Positions 26,911 through 35,479 of a DNA stretch of 64,000 nt are shown here, in pieces. The position numbers and the translations under genes are program-made. This DNA comes from Thermosulfurimonas marina (GTDB lineage Bacteria > Desulfobacterota > Thermodesulfobacteria > Thermodesulfobacteriales > Thermodesulfobacteriaceae): contig NZ_CP042909.1 in assembly GCF_012317585.1 (NCBI RefSeq), positions 1,550,001 to 1,614,000 on the forward strand. The letters are read 5' to 3'. Below the pieces are notes generated by a model, which saw only the letters and a program-made list of their open reading frames with translations, was not told the DNA's origin and searched no databases. Within the stretch, counting starts at the first letter, position 1, and each line of letters opens with the position of its first letter.

Positions 26911-28170
26911 ATGAGCGAGATAGAGAAGATGGTCACGGAGATGGCCCGCAAGGCCCGGGAAGCCTCCCGCTCTCTGGCCTCGCTTTCCACAGAGGTCAAA
27001 AACCGGGTCCTTCTGGAGACGGCGCGTCGTCTGCGGGAGGAAAAGGCCCGGCTCCAGGCGGAAAACGAAAAAGACCTTTCCTTCGCCCGAGAAAAAGGAC
27101 TTTCCGCGGCCCTGATCGATCGTCTCACCCTCTCGGACAAGGTCATCGAGGGCATGGCCCGAGGGCTGGAAGAGGTGGCGGCCCTGCCTGACCCGGTAGG
27201 GGAAGTGGTCAAGATGTGGCGCCGGCCCAACGGCCTCTGGGTGGGCCGGATGCGCATCCCTCTGGGAGTGATCGCCATGATCTATGAAAGTCGGCCTAAT
27301 GTGACCATCGATGCCGCCGGTCTGTGTTTTAAGAGCGGAAACGCGGTCCTCCTGCGCGGGGGCTCGGAGGCTCTGCACTCTAACTTGGCTCTGGCCCGCA
27401 TCTTTCAGGAGGCCTTGAGGAGCGCCGGGGCCCCGGAGGAAGCCGTCCAGGTTATCCCTACCACGGATCGGGAGGCGGTAAATGTGCTCCTGAAACTCGA
27501 CCAGTATATAGACCTCATCATCCCCCGGGGAGGAGAGGGGCTTATCCGCTTCGTGACCGAGAACTCCCGGATCCCGGTCCTCAAGCACTACAAGGGCGTC
27601 TGCCACGTCTATGTGGACAAATACGCCGATCTGGAGATGGCCCGGAGGATCGCGGTAAACGCCAAGGTTCAGCGCCCCGGGGTCTGTAACGCTATGGAGA
27701 CCCTTCTGGTACATCGCCAGGTGGCCGAAAGTTTTCTCCCCTTGGTGGCCGAAGACTTTAAGGCCCATGGGGTGGAGCTTCGGGGCTGTCCCGAGACCCG
27801 ACGCCTTATCCCCTGGGCCAAGGAGGCCACGGAGGAGGACTGGGAGGCCGAGTATCTGGATCTCATCCTGGCGGTGCGGGTGGTGGGCTCTATGGAAGAG
27901 GCCTTAGAGCATATTGCCCGCTACGGCTCCAACCACACAGAGTCCATCGTCACCGAGGACTATCGCCGGGCCATGCGTTTCCTGCGCGAGGTGGACGCCT
28001 CGGTGGTCATGGTCAACGCCTCCACGCGCTTTAACGATGGAGGGGAGTTGGGCCTGGGAGCGGAGATCGGAATCTCCACCACCAAGCTCCACGCTTATGG
28101 CCCCATGGCCCTGGAGGAGCTTACGGCTCTCAAGTTCATCGTCTTCGGGGAGGGCCAGATCCGGAAATAG
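26911..28170 (+). CDS. proA: Gamma-glutamyl phosphate reductase
   Basis: A 419-residue NADPH-dependent enzyme of proline synthesis, reducing gamma-glutamyl phosphate to the semialdehyde. The catalytic cysteine lies in [32 protein letters not shown] and the C-terminal [22 protein letters not shown] are family signatures. The length is normal and GGAGGAGG precedes the ATG. No proB is adjacent. The stop lies four bases from the stop of the opposing mtaD. Confidence 0.97.
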   Translation: MSEIEKMVTEMARKAREASRSLASLSTEVKNRVLLETARRLREEKARLQAENEKDLSFAREKGLSAALIDRLTLSDKVIEGMARGLEEVAALPDPVGEVVKMWRRPNGLWVGRMRIPLGVIAMIYESRPNVTIDAAGLCFKSGNAVLLRGGSEALHSNLALARIFQEALRSAGAPEEAVQVIPTTDREAVNVLLKLDQYIDLIIPRGGEGLIRFVTENSRIPVLKHYKGVCHVYVDKYADLEMARRIAVNAKVQRPGVCNAMETLLVHRQVAESFLPLVAEDFKAHGVELRGCPETRRLIPWAKEATEEDWEAEYLDLILAVRVVGSMEEALEHIARYGSNHTESIVTEDYRRAMRFLREVDASVVMVNASTRFNDGGELGLGAEIGISTTKLHAYGPMALEELTALKFIVFGEGQIRK

Positions 28171-28174
28171 GGGC

Positions 28175-29491
28175 TCAGCTCTTGCCCAGAAATTCCCGGA
28201 TTTCCTGGGCGATGCCTGCCACCCAGTGGCGGGTTTCTTCTTCATCCAGGGTAAGGATTTGGCCTTCCCGCATGAGCCATTGTCCGGCCACCATGACCTC
28301 GCGCACGGCCCCGGCCCGGGCACTATAGACCAGAAGGGCCAGGGGGTCGTGGACCGGGGCCAGATCGGGCCGGGTAAGATCCAGGACCGCAAGATCGGCC
28401 TCGTAGCCGGGCTCAAGCCTTCCGCAGCGCTCAAAGCCCAGAGCCCGGGCCCCCTCCTCGGTGGCCATCCTCAGGATCTCTCGGGCCGGAAGGACGGTGG
28501 GGTCTCGCCGCAAGCCCTTCTGGAGGAGGGCCGCAGTGCGCATCTCCGAAAGGAGATCAAGATCGTTGTTGCTGGCCGGACCATCGGTGCCCAGGGTGAC
28601 CCTTACCCCGGCCTCCAGCATTTCCGGCACCCGGGCCACTCCGGAGCCCAGTTTGAGATTGCTTTCCGGACAGTGGGCCACCGAAACCCCCTTTCGGGCC
28701 AGAAGTTCTATCTCTTCATCGGTGAGTTCCACGGCATGGGCCACATGGAGGTTTTCCCCAAGGAGACCCAGGACCTCTAGATGGGCCACCGGACGGCGCC
28801 CGTAGCGTTCAAGGCACTGAGAGACCTCCTCCGCGGTCTCCGAAAGATGGATATGAAGCCGGGCCCCGTAGCGTTCGGCAAGTCGGGCGGCCTTTTTCAG
28901 GGTCTCGGGTGAACAGGTATAGACCGCATGGGGCATGACCATGACCCGGATGCGGGGATGGCCCGCAAAGGCCCGGAGCAGATCTTCGGTAAGACGCAGG
29001 CCCTCCTCCAGCGGTCCGTAGCCCGGGGAGGGAAAGTCAAAAAGTCCTTCTCCCAGGGCGGCCCGGACCCCGGCCTCCTCTACAGCCCGAATGACGTAGG
29101 GTTCGAAGAGATACATATCACAGACGGCCGTTATCCCGGACCGGAGCATTTCGCACAAGGCCAGCTTGGCCCCCCAGTAAACCCATTCGCTCCGGAGCCG
29201 GCTTTCTACCGGGAAGATGTATTCGTGAAGCCAGGTCATAAGGGGAAGGTCTTCGGCCAGTCCCCGAAAGATGGTCATGGAGGCGTGGGTGTGGGCGTTC
29301 ACCAGGCCGGGGAAGATCAGGGCCTCCCCCAGGTCCTCTACCGGAACCGCGGGGTAGCGCTCCCTAAGTTCCTGGGCCGGCCCCACTTCTATAATGCGTT
29401 CTTTACGAATGAAGATGGCCCCTTGGTAAAGGGGTTCCCGATCCCAGGCCGGAAGGACCCAGGTGGCCTTAATCAACTTTTCTTCTCTCAT
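28175..29491 (-). CDS. mtaD: 5-methylthioadenosine/S-adenosylhomocysteine deaminase
   Basis: A 438-residue amidohydrolase. Metal-binding motifs are NAHTHASM near residue 67, HIHLSET in the middle, AHCPESNLKLGSG and TDGPASNNDLD. This set, with FRGLAEDLPLMTWLHEYIFP, is characteristic of the MtaD branch, which deaminates MTA and SAH for methionine salvage. GAGGAG lies upstream of the ATG. It is last in a minus-strand run after hisHF and the nucleotidyltransferase pair. Confidence 0.93.
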   Translation of the reverse strand: MREEKLIKATWVLPAWDREPLYQGAIFIRKERIIEVGPAQELRERYPAVPVEDLGEALIFPGLVNAHTHASMTIFRGLAEDLPLMTWLHEYIFPVESRLRSEWVYWGAKLALCEMLRSGITAVCDMYLFEPYVIRAVEEAGVRAALGEGLFDFPSPGYGPLEEGLRLTEDLLRAFAGHPRIRVMVMPHAVYTCSPETLKKAARLAERYGARLHIHLSETAEEVSQCLERYGRRPVAHLEVLGLLGENLHVAHAVELTDEEIELLARKGVSVAHCPESNLKLGSGVARVPEMLEAGVRVTLGTDGPASNNDLDLLSEMRTAALLQKGLRRDPTVLPAREILRMATEEGARALGFERCGRLEPGYEADLAVLDLTRPDLAPVHDPLALLVYSARAGAVREVMVAGQWLMREGQILTLDEEETRHWVAGIAQEIREFLGKS

Positions 29492-29681
29492 CGAGACGAA
29501 ACTCCTCTTTGAAAATTTGGGGAGGCTCTTTTTTCTTTTCCCAAAAACCCAGGGCCTCCAGAAAAGAAAGGTACTCCTCGAAAGTGAGCCGGGGAGAGGG
29601 CGGGGTCCTCAGCCCCTTAAGCCCCCTAAAGTTCGGAATCCAGTCTGCGGAGGATTGCCGGCACCCCATATTTTTCCGCAA
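29469..29681 (-). CDS. Small partner protein of a nucleotidyltransferase-fold gene
   Basis: Up to 70 residues; the true start may be the ATG at 29669. The core reads SPRLTFEEYLSFLEALGFWEKKK, a small helical unit of the sort often encoded directly after stand-alone nucleotidyltransferase-like genes. It overlaps the end of that gene by 56 bases and the start of mtaD by 23 bases. The ribosome-binding site is poor, so I hold this at moderate confidence. No function is known. Confidence 0.5.
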   Translation of the reverse strand: MRKNMGCRQSSADWIPNFRGLKGLRTPPSPRLTFEEYLSFLEALGFWEKKKEPPQIFKEEFRLDERRKVD

Positions 29682-30153
29682 TTTTTTTCATTTCTTCCCA
29701 GGATACCAGATTGTTTTTTAAAAGCCAGAGGAGATCTGGCCATTCTCTAAAAATCCTTCGGGGATCGTTCTTTACGGCAAAGATTTTAAGGGCCGCCAGA
29801 TGCCGCGGCGAAAGCACTCGAAACTCCGCTTCCGAAAAGAGCTGGCACGGTCTAGCTTCTTTCTCGATCTTTTCCAGGGTTTCCTCATCCACCCAGATGA
29901 GGTCCACCCTCCCTCCCAGGGGATGAAGGTAGGCCGAAAACCCCGGGGCCTGAGAATGTTCCTCAAAGCCCAATCCTTCAAAGAAAGAGGTCACCCTGGG
30001 GCGGAAGGCCTTTCCGCTCAAGAGATCAAGGTCGGCGGTGGCCCGGGAAAGGCCGTAGGCCTGGAGGGCGAAGGCCCCGGCCAGAAAGAGGGGAACTTTT
30101 TCTTTGCTAGAAAATTCGGCCAGGGTCCGAAGGAGTGCCCGAAGGTCAAACAA
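29626..30153 (-). CDS. Nucleotidyltransferase-fold protein (AbiEii/MNT-like)
   Basis: A 175-residue protein with the fold signature FLAGAFALQAYGLSRATADLDLL, in which the Gly-rich strand and D-x-D supply the nucleotide and metal site, followed by a helical half. Similar proteins are DUF6036 or AbiEii/AbiGii-type; some are toxins, many are uncharacterised. It overlaps hisHF by 8 bases upstream and a small open frame downstream. It could be a toxin-antitoxin component, but no classic HEPN partner is present. Confidence 0.65.
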   Translation of the reverse strand: MFDLRALLRTLAEFSSKEKVPLFLAGAFALQAYGLSRATADLDLLSGKAFRPRVTSFFEGLGFEEHSQAPGFSAYLHPLGGRVDLIWVDEETLEKIEKEARPCQLFSEAEFRVLSPRHLAALKIFAVKNDPRRIFREWPDLLWLLKNNLVSWEEMKKIAEKYGVPAILRRLDSEL

Positions 30154-31723
30154 GGCGGACCTCGATGCCCTTCTCCCGGAGATAACGCTTGACCGCAGGG
30201 ATCTCTACCTGACGGCGGTGAAAGATCCCCGCGGCCAGGGCGGCCTCGGCTCGGGTACGGGCAAAGACCTCGTAGAAATGTTCCTCGCAGCCGGCGCCGC
30301 TCGAGGCGATCACCGGGATGGAGACCGCCTCGGAGACCGCCTGGATGAGTTCCAGGTCGTAGCCCAGGTTGGTCCCGTCGCGGTCAATACTGTTGAGAAG
30401 GATTTCCCCGGCCCCCAGTTCCTCGCAGACCCGGGCCAGGGTGATGGCGTCCACATCCCGGGCCTCGCGCCCCCCCTTAACCGTGCACTGAAACCAGCAG
30501 TAGCGTTCCCCGTTAGGACCGGGAAGGGCGGTTTCGATCACCGGATGAGGGGTCTCCGAGGGATCCTTTACGTAATGTCTTTTGGGATCAATGGAGATGA
30601 CCACCGCCTGGCGGCCATAGACCCGGGAGATGGTCTCGATGGAGGACCTTCCCGAGGGCCCCCGGCGCAGATAGTCCTCCACGATGTAGACCGCATCGGA
30701 GCCGATGGAGACCTTGTCCGCCCCGGCCCGGAAGTAGGCCGAGGCCACCTCAAGGGCGGTGTAGGAGCGTCCGTCCCGATCGGTGAAATCCCGGATGCCT
30801 CCGCCGATGGTCAGGGGCACGAAGACCCTTTCCGAGGTGCGCCGGAGAACCTCCAGCATGGGCTGATCTTGGAGGGGAAAGTGTCGAAAGCCGGTGATGT
30901 TGAGGAAGGTGATCTCGTCGGCTCCTTCCTCATAATAGCGCTGGGCCAGCTCCACCGGGTCCCCCATGTCCCGTACGCGGCCGGCCTCCCGCACGTCGTA
31001 CTGGAGCCCCTTGGTGACCACCAGCCGTCCCTGGTCGTCGGAACGCACGTCCAGACAGGCGATGATCCGCTTGGCCAGGCGGGTGCGTTGCGGAACCCTG
31101 GGGGGTTTCACCGCCTCCCCCTCCCCCCGGAGGAAGTTCTCCAGGATCTTGAGACCCGCAGGGCCGCTTTTTTCCGGATGGAACTGGAGGGCCACCACCG
31201 GGCCGGCCTCGATGGCGCTCACGAAGCTCACCCCGTAGTCGGTAAAGGTGAGGGCCAGGGAAGGGTCTGCGGGCTCCACATAGTAGGAGTGCACGAAATA
31301 AAATTTTTCCTCCCCGGAGAGGCCCTGGAAGAGCCGGGAGGGCTTTTGGGGCCGGAGGCCGTTCCAGCCGATATGCGGGACCGGAAGATTTACCCGGAAC
31401 CGGCGCACAAAGCCTGGAAAGACTCCCAGGCCAGCCACTCCCGGGGCTTCTTCGCTCCCCTCAAAAAGGACCTGGAGTCCCAGACAGATCCCCAGGAAGG
31501 GACGGCCGGAGCGGAGATACTCCCGCAGGGGCTCCAGAAGTCCCTTTTCGCGGAGGGCCTGCATGATACTTCCGAAATGGCCCACCCCCGGAAAAACCAG
31601 ACGTTCGGCTGAGAGGATGTCCTCCGGGCCTTCCACAAAGTGGACTTTGGCCCCCAGACTGGTCAGGGCGTTGACCACGCTGCGGACATTTCCGGCTCCG
31701 TAGTCGAGAAGGGTCACCCGCAT
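30146..31723 (-). CDS. hisHF: Imidazole glycerol phosphate synthase, HisH-HisF fusion (HIS7-like)
   Basis: A 525-residue fusion of the two IGP synthase subunits of histidine synthesis. Residues 1-200 are the glutamine amidotransferase with Cys80 (GICLGLQ), His182 and Glu184 (FHPEKSG). Residues 215-525 are the cyclase barrel with Asp225 (ACLDV) and Asp379 (SIDP). The cyclase contains the longer loops and GAGEILLNSIDRDG / IPVIASSGAG wording seen in the yeast and plant bifunctional enzyme. Bacteria usually keep HisH and HisF separate. The ATG at 31723 fits MRVTLLDYGAGN; a longer open frame extends antisense through the MoxR gene and is discarded. Confidence 0.95.
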   Translation of the reverse strand: MRVTLLDYGAGNVRSVVNALTSLGAKVHFVEGPEDILSAERLVFPGVGHFGSIMQALREKGLLEPLREYLRSGRPFLGICLGLQVLFEGSEEAPGVAGLGVFPGFVRRFRVNLPVPHIGWNGLRPQKPSRLFQGLSGEEKFYFVHSYYVEPADPSLALTFTDYGVSFVSAIEAGPVVALQFHPEKSGPAGLKILENFLRGEGEAVKPPRVPQRTRLAKRIIACLDVRSDDQGRLVVTKGLQYDVREAGRVRDMGDPVELAQRYYEEGADEITFLNITGFRHFPLQDQPMLEVLRRTSERVFVPLTIGGGIRDFTDRDGRSYTALEVASAYFRAGADKVSIGSDAVYIVEDYLRRGPSGRSSIETISRVYGRQAVVISIDPKRHYVKDPSETPHPVIETALPGPNGERYCWFQCTVKGGREARDVDAITLARVCEELGAGEILLNSIDRDGTNLGYDLELIQAVSEAVSIPVIASSGAGCEEHFYEVFARTRAEAALAAGIFHRRQVEIPAVKRYLREKGIEVRLV

Positions 31724-31804
31724 GGCCCTACATTTTAACTCCAGAGGCCCTCTTTTCCAAGGAATCTTATGGAGGGGAAGGGATTTTGCAGGTAAACTTA
31801 AGGC

Positions 31805-32734
31805 GTGTCCGAGGAAAAGGAACTTTGCCATCGGATCTTGACCACCCTCCAGGGGATCCTTCGGGGAAAGGAGCGGGAGGTGGAACTGGCCTTGGTCTCT
31901 TTTCTGGCCGGAGGACACCTTCTTCTTGAAGATCTCCCCGGCACCGGAAAGACCACCCTGGCCCTGGCCCTTTCCCGGGCCCTGGGGTGTGAATTCCGGC
32001 GGGTGCAATTCACCAGCGATCTCCTTCCGGCAGACATCCTGGGGGCCGAGGTCTGGCGGGCCGAAGAAGGACGCTTTGAGTTCCGTCCGGGTCCGGTCTT
32101 TACCCATGTGCTCCTGGCCGACGAGATCAACCGGGCCAGTCCCCGCACCCAGAGCGCCCTTCTGGAGGCCCTGGCCGAGGGTCGGGTCTCGGTAAGCGGG
32201 CGCACCTACGAGCTTCCCCGACCCTTTTTCGTGATCGCCACCCAGAATCCCCTCGATCTTTACGGGACCTATCCCCTTCCCGAATCTCAGCTCGATCGTT
32301 TTCTCATGCGTCTTTCCCTGGGCTACCCCCCGCGGGAGGAAGAGCGGGCGGTGCTGGCGGCCGATGGCTTTTACGAGACCGCCCGGGGGCTTGAACCTCT
32401 GGCCGATCCCGTTCAGGCCCGGGCCCTGCAGGAGGCCGCTCGTCAGGTGCGGGTCTCGGAGAAACTTCTCGATTATCTCCTCAATCTGGGGGAGGCCAGC
32501 CGCCGCAGTCGGACCTTCCGTTTCGGATTTTCCACTCGGGGTCTGCTGGCCTTGAAGGCTGCGGCCCGGGCCCTGGCCTTTCTTCGGGGAAGGGACTATG
32601 TGGTGCCCGATGACGTTCAGGCCGTCTTCCTGCCGGTGGCCTATCACCGGCTCCTTCCCCGGGAGGAACTCTCCCCGGAGGTCCGGGAGACCCTTCTGGT
32701 GGAATTTCTGGAAAGGGTGCCGGTTCCTCTGTGA
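31805..32734 (+). CDS. MoxR-family AAA+ ATPase
   Basis: A 309-residue ATPase with Walker A EDLPGTGKTTLALA, Walker B VLLADEINRASPRTQSALLEA and sensor 1 IATQNP, ending in the lid domain typical of MoxR. It starts with GTG and leads a three-gene set with DUF58 and TgpA-type transglutaminase proteins, overlapping the DUF58 gene by 4 bases. This arrangement is common in bacteria and is thought to act as a chaperone system for a membrane or envelope complex. Confidence 0.95.
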   Translation: MSEEKELCHRILTTLQGILRGKEREVELALVSFLAGGHLLLEDLPGTGKTTLALALSRALGCEFRRVQFTSDLLPADILGAEVWRAEEGRFEFRPGPVFTHVLLADEINRASPRTQSALLEALAEGRVSVSGRTYELPRPFFVIATQNPLDLYGTYPLPESQLDRFLMRLSLGYPPREEERAVLAADGFYETARGLEPLADPVQARALQEAARQVRVSEKLLDYLLNLGEASRRSRTFRFGFSTRGLLALKAAARALAFLRGRDYVVPDDVQAVFLPVAYHRLLPREELSPEVRETLLVEFLERVPVPL

Positions 32735-33579
32735 AAAGGCGCTATCAGGTAAGGATCACTCTTCCCGGCGGGCTTCTTATCGCCTTCACCCTGGCGGTGG
32801 CCCTGGCCGCGGTCAATACCGGAAACAACCTCCTTTATCTGTGCACTTCGGCCCTCCTGGGTCTTATGACCGTCTCCGGTCTCCTTTCCTTCTGGAACCT
32901 GGCCCTGGTGCGGGTGGAGATCGAGCCCCCGGAGGAGGTCTTTTCCGGGCTGCCGGCCCCTTTCCGGGTCCGTCTTTACGGGCCTCCTTTCCCGGTATTT
33001 TTTCTGCATCTTCAGGGAGAAGGAGGGGGCCTGCGGTGTCCCTATTTCCGGCGACAGTTTGAGGGAAAACTCTTTTTGAAATTTCCCAGGCGAGGGAGGG
33101 TCCCTCTCAAGGGACTTCGGATCTCCTCGGCCTATCCCCTGGGTTTTTTCGTACGCATCCGCTGGATTCCTCTGGATCTTGATCTTCTGGTCTATCCCCG
33201 TCCGCTCAAAGGGGGCCGTTTCGGGGCCCGCTTCCTGGGCTCCGGGGAGGGGGCCTCCGGGCCAGAAGAGGCCCCGGAGGACCTCTGGGGGCTGCGTCCT
33301 TTCCGGGAGGGGGAACCTGCAGGGAGGATCGCCTGGCGGGCCTCGGCCCTTCGCGGACGCCTCCTGGCCAAGGAATTTCGGGGAGAGGGCGGGGAGAGCC
33401 TAGTCCTCGATCTTTCGCAGGGTTTCGACGAGGAGGGCCTTTGCCGGGCCACCGGGGCGGTGCTCGAAGGACTATCCCGGGGGCTTTCCGTGGGCTTGAG
33501 GCTTCCGGGGCTAGAGATCGCCCCGGGCCGCGGTCCGGATCAGCGCCGACGGCTCCTGGAGGCCCTGGCCTGTGCGTGA
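32731..33579 (+). CDS. DUF58 domain membrane protein
   Basis: A 282-residue protein with two N-terminal membrane helices (residues about 12-32 and 34-54) and a cytoplasmic DUF58 domain including LRPFREGEPAGRIAWRASALRGRLLAKEF, the family's most conserved stretch. These proteins are thought to be partners of MoxR ATPases. It overlaps the next gene by 8 bases. Confidence 0.9.
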   Translation: MKRRYQVRITLPGGLLIAFTLAVALAAVNTGNNLLYLCTSALLGLMTVSGLLSFWNLALVRVEIEPPEEVFSGLPAPFRVRLYGPPFPVFFLHLQGEGGGLRCPYFRRQFEGKLFLKFPRRGRVPLKGLRISSAYPLGFFVRIRWIPLDLDLLVYPRPLKGGRFGARFLGSGEGASGPEEAPEDLWGLRPFREGEPAGRIAWRASALRGRLLAKEFRGEGGESLVLDLSQGFDEEGLCRATGAVLEGLSRGLSVGLRLPGLEIAPGRGPDQRRRLLEALACA

Positions 33580-35479
33580 GGTCCGTCCCTTAAATATAGC
33601 CTATCTCTGTGCTCTGGCGGGCTTTTTCCTCCCGGGCTTACTCGTCTTCCGGGAGATCCCCCCGGCCTACTTTTTCTTCTGCGGCCTCCTCGGGCTCGCG
33701 GCCCTCTTCCGCGAGCGGCGGGAGCTTTCTCTGAGGATCCAGGCCCTCCTCGCCCTTCCGGCCCTGGCCTATACCGTGCTTCGTCTTTCGGTGGAGACCC
33801 TGATTCCCGTGCTTTCGGGATTTCTTTTGGTCCTTCAGACGGCCAAATTTTTGGGGCCGCGCACTCCCCGGGACCTCCTCCAGAGCTTTCTGCTAAATAC
33901 CCTCCTTCTGGTGGGAGCAGCCCTTCTGCGCTTTGATCTTCTCTATGCCGGAGTCTTTTTCCTTGAGGTCTTACTTACCGTTTCCGGGCTCTTTTTCCTC
34001 TTTGCCTCCCGGGAGAGCTCGAGACTTCCGGAGCCCTCCGCTAAAGCCTTGGCCTTGGCTTCTTTCGGGGCCTCGGTGGCGGTCCTTTTCTTTTCGGGCT
34101 TTTATTTCCTGGTTCTCCCCCGAGCCCGGTTCACCCTCTTTTCCTTGGCCCGGGGCCGCGGTCTCACCGGGGTCTCTGATCGGGTGGCTCCGGGGGAGAT
34201 TTCGGCCCTCAAAGAGGATCAGGCCGTGGCCTTCCGGGTGCGCTGGCTTCGAGGAAGGCGCCCCCAAAGGCCCTACTTTCGGATTTATGTGTACAATGTC
34301 TATCGGCAAGGGGTCTGGGAGAGCCGGCTTCCCAGGCGCAAAAGGGGGCGAAACGAGCCCGCGGATTTCGAGGTGGAGGTCCTCCCGGAGGCCCTCGGGC
34401 GGGGGCTTCCTGTGCCGGGCTACGCCTTGGAGGTGGCTACCCTCAAGGGGCCTCAGGCGGAGGTGCTTTCCGAGGGACTGGTCCGTACCCGGGAGGAGGT
34501 CCTGGAGCCAAGCCTATACCGCCTTAAAGGCCGCTTAGGTCCTTATCCCGCAGATCTTCCCCCGGAGGAATTTCTTTATGTGCCCCCGGAGATCCGCCGG
34601 GCCCTGGTAGGGCTGGCTTTACGCCTGCGGCGGACCTCCCTCCCGGAGACCGTGGCCGCGGCGGTGGCCTATCTCCAGAAACACTACACTTATACCCTTT
34701 CTCCGGGAAAGCCCCGGGGAGAACCCCTCCTCTGGTTCCTTTTTTCCTCCCGTAAGGGACATTGCGAGTATTTTGCCGGGGCGCTCACCTTCCTCCTGCG
34801 CACCCTGGGTATTCCGGCCCGGGTGGTGGGAGGCTATGCCGGAGGCGAGTGGAACCCCCTGGGAGGCTATTACCTCCTCCGGCAGAACCAGGCCCACACC
34901 TGGGTGGAATACTTTGATCCCGCCCGGGGCTGGCTTTCGGTGGACCCCACCCCGGCCTCGGGAGGGATCCAAGTCCCTCCTTCCCGTTGGCGTCTCCTCT
35001 GGGATTATCTGGAATTCAAGTGGTACTACTGGGTCCTGGAATATGACTTTCTGAAACAGCGCCGGCTCTTTTTGAAGGTGGGCCGGGGGCTTGAGGGCCT
35101 TCCCCGTTCGGCTTGGCACCCTCACCTCTGGCCGCAAGCGGCTCTCCTCCTCGTTCTGCCCCTTTTGGGAATCCTTCTCTGGCGCCGCCCCAGGCCCCGG
35201 AGTCCGGTTGAGGAATTTCTGTGCCTCTTTGAAAGAAGGGGCCTGGCGCGCCTTCCGGGCGAAACCCTCAAGACTTATGCGGAGCGCCTCTGCCGGATCT
35301 TCCCCCACCTTTCTCAAGAAATTTCCCGTTTTGTGGAACTTTACTATCGGGAGGCCTACGGCCAGGAAAAGACCCGCAAGGCCCAGCAGGAACTCCTTGA
35401 AAACCTTCGGGCCCGCCTTGACATTGAGGTCTCTCAGGGATTAAAGTCCTTCAAAAAGAAAAGGCCTTTCAAACTATGA
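33572..35479 (+). CDS. TgpA-type transglutaminase-like membrane protein (DUF3488/DUF4129)
   Basis: A 635-residue protein. Five to six N-terminal membrane helices (residues 8-195) precede a periplasmic transglutaminase-like domain whose catalytic triad is visible: Cys in SSRKGHCEYFAGA, His in QAHTWVEYFD and Asp in LSVDPTPA. A further membrane helix (about residue 535) and a DUF4129-like cytoplasmic tail follow. It is the third member of the MoxR-DUF58-TgpA set. The target of the protease-like domain is unknown. Confidence 0.92.
   Translation: MREVRPLNIAYLCALAGFFLPGLLVFREIPPAYFFFCGLLGLAALFRERRELSLRIQALLALPALAYTVLRLSVETLIPVLSGFLLVLQTAKFLGPRTPRDLLQSFLLNTLLLVGAALLRFDLLYAGVFFLEVLLTVSGLFFLFASRESSRLPEPSAKALALASFGASVAVLFFSGFYFLVLPRARFTLFSLARGRGLTGVSDRVAPGEISALKEDQAVAFRVRWLRGRRPQRPYFRIYVYNVYRQGVWESRLPRRKRGRNEPADFEVEVLPEALGRGLPVPGYALEVATLKGPQAEVLSEGLVRTREEVLEPSLYRLKGRLGPYPADLPPEEFLYVPPEIRRALVGLALRLRRTSLPETVAAAVAYLQKHYTYTLSPGKPRGEPLLWFLFSSRKGHCEYFAGALTFLLRTLGIPARVVGGYAGGEWNPLGGYYLLRQNQAHTWVEYFDPARGWLSVDPTPASGGIQVPPSRWRLLWDYLEFKWYYWVLEYDFLKQRRLFLKVGRGLEGLPRSAWHPHLWPQAALLLVLPLLGILLWRRPRPRSPVEEFLCLFERRGLARLPGETLKTYAERLCRIFPHLSQEISRFVELYYREAYGQEKTRKAQQELLENLRARLDIEVSQGLKSFKKKRPFKL

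Noticed and set aside
26830-27768. Upstream part of a 477-codon minus-strand open frame
   Set aside because: It is antisense to proA; only the final 164 codons from the ATG at 26829 look like protein.
31724-32647. N-terminal extension of an 833-codon open frame continuing hisHF upstream on the minus strand
   Set aside because: The extension runs antisense through the MoxR ATPase gene, has no known domain, and hisHF has a clear family start at 31723.
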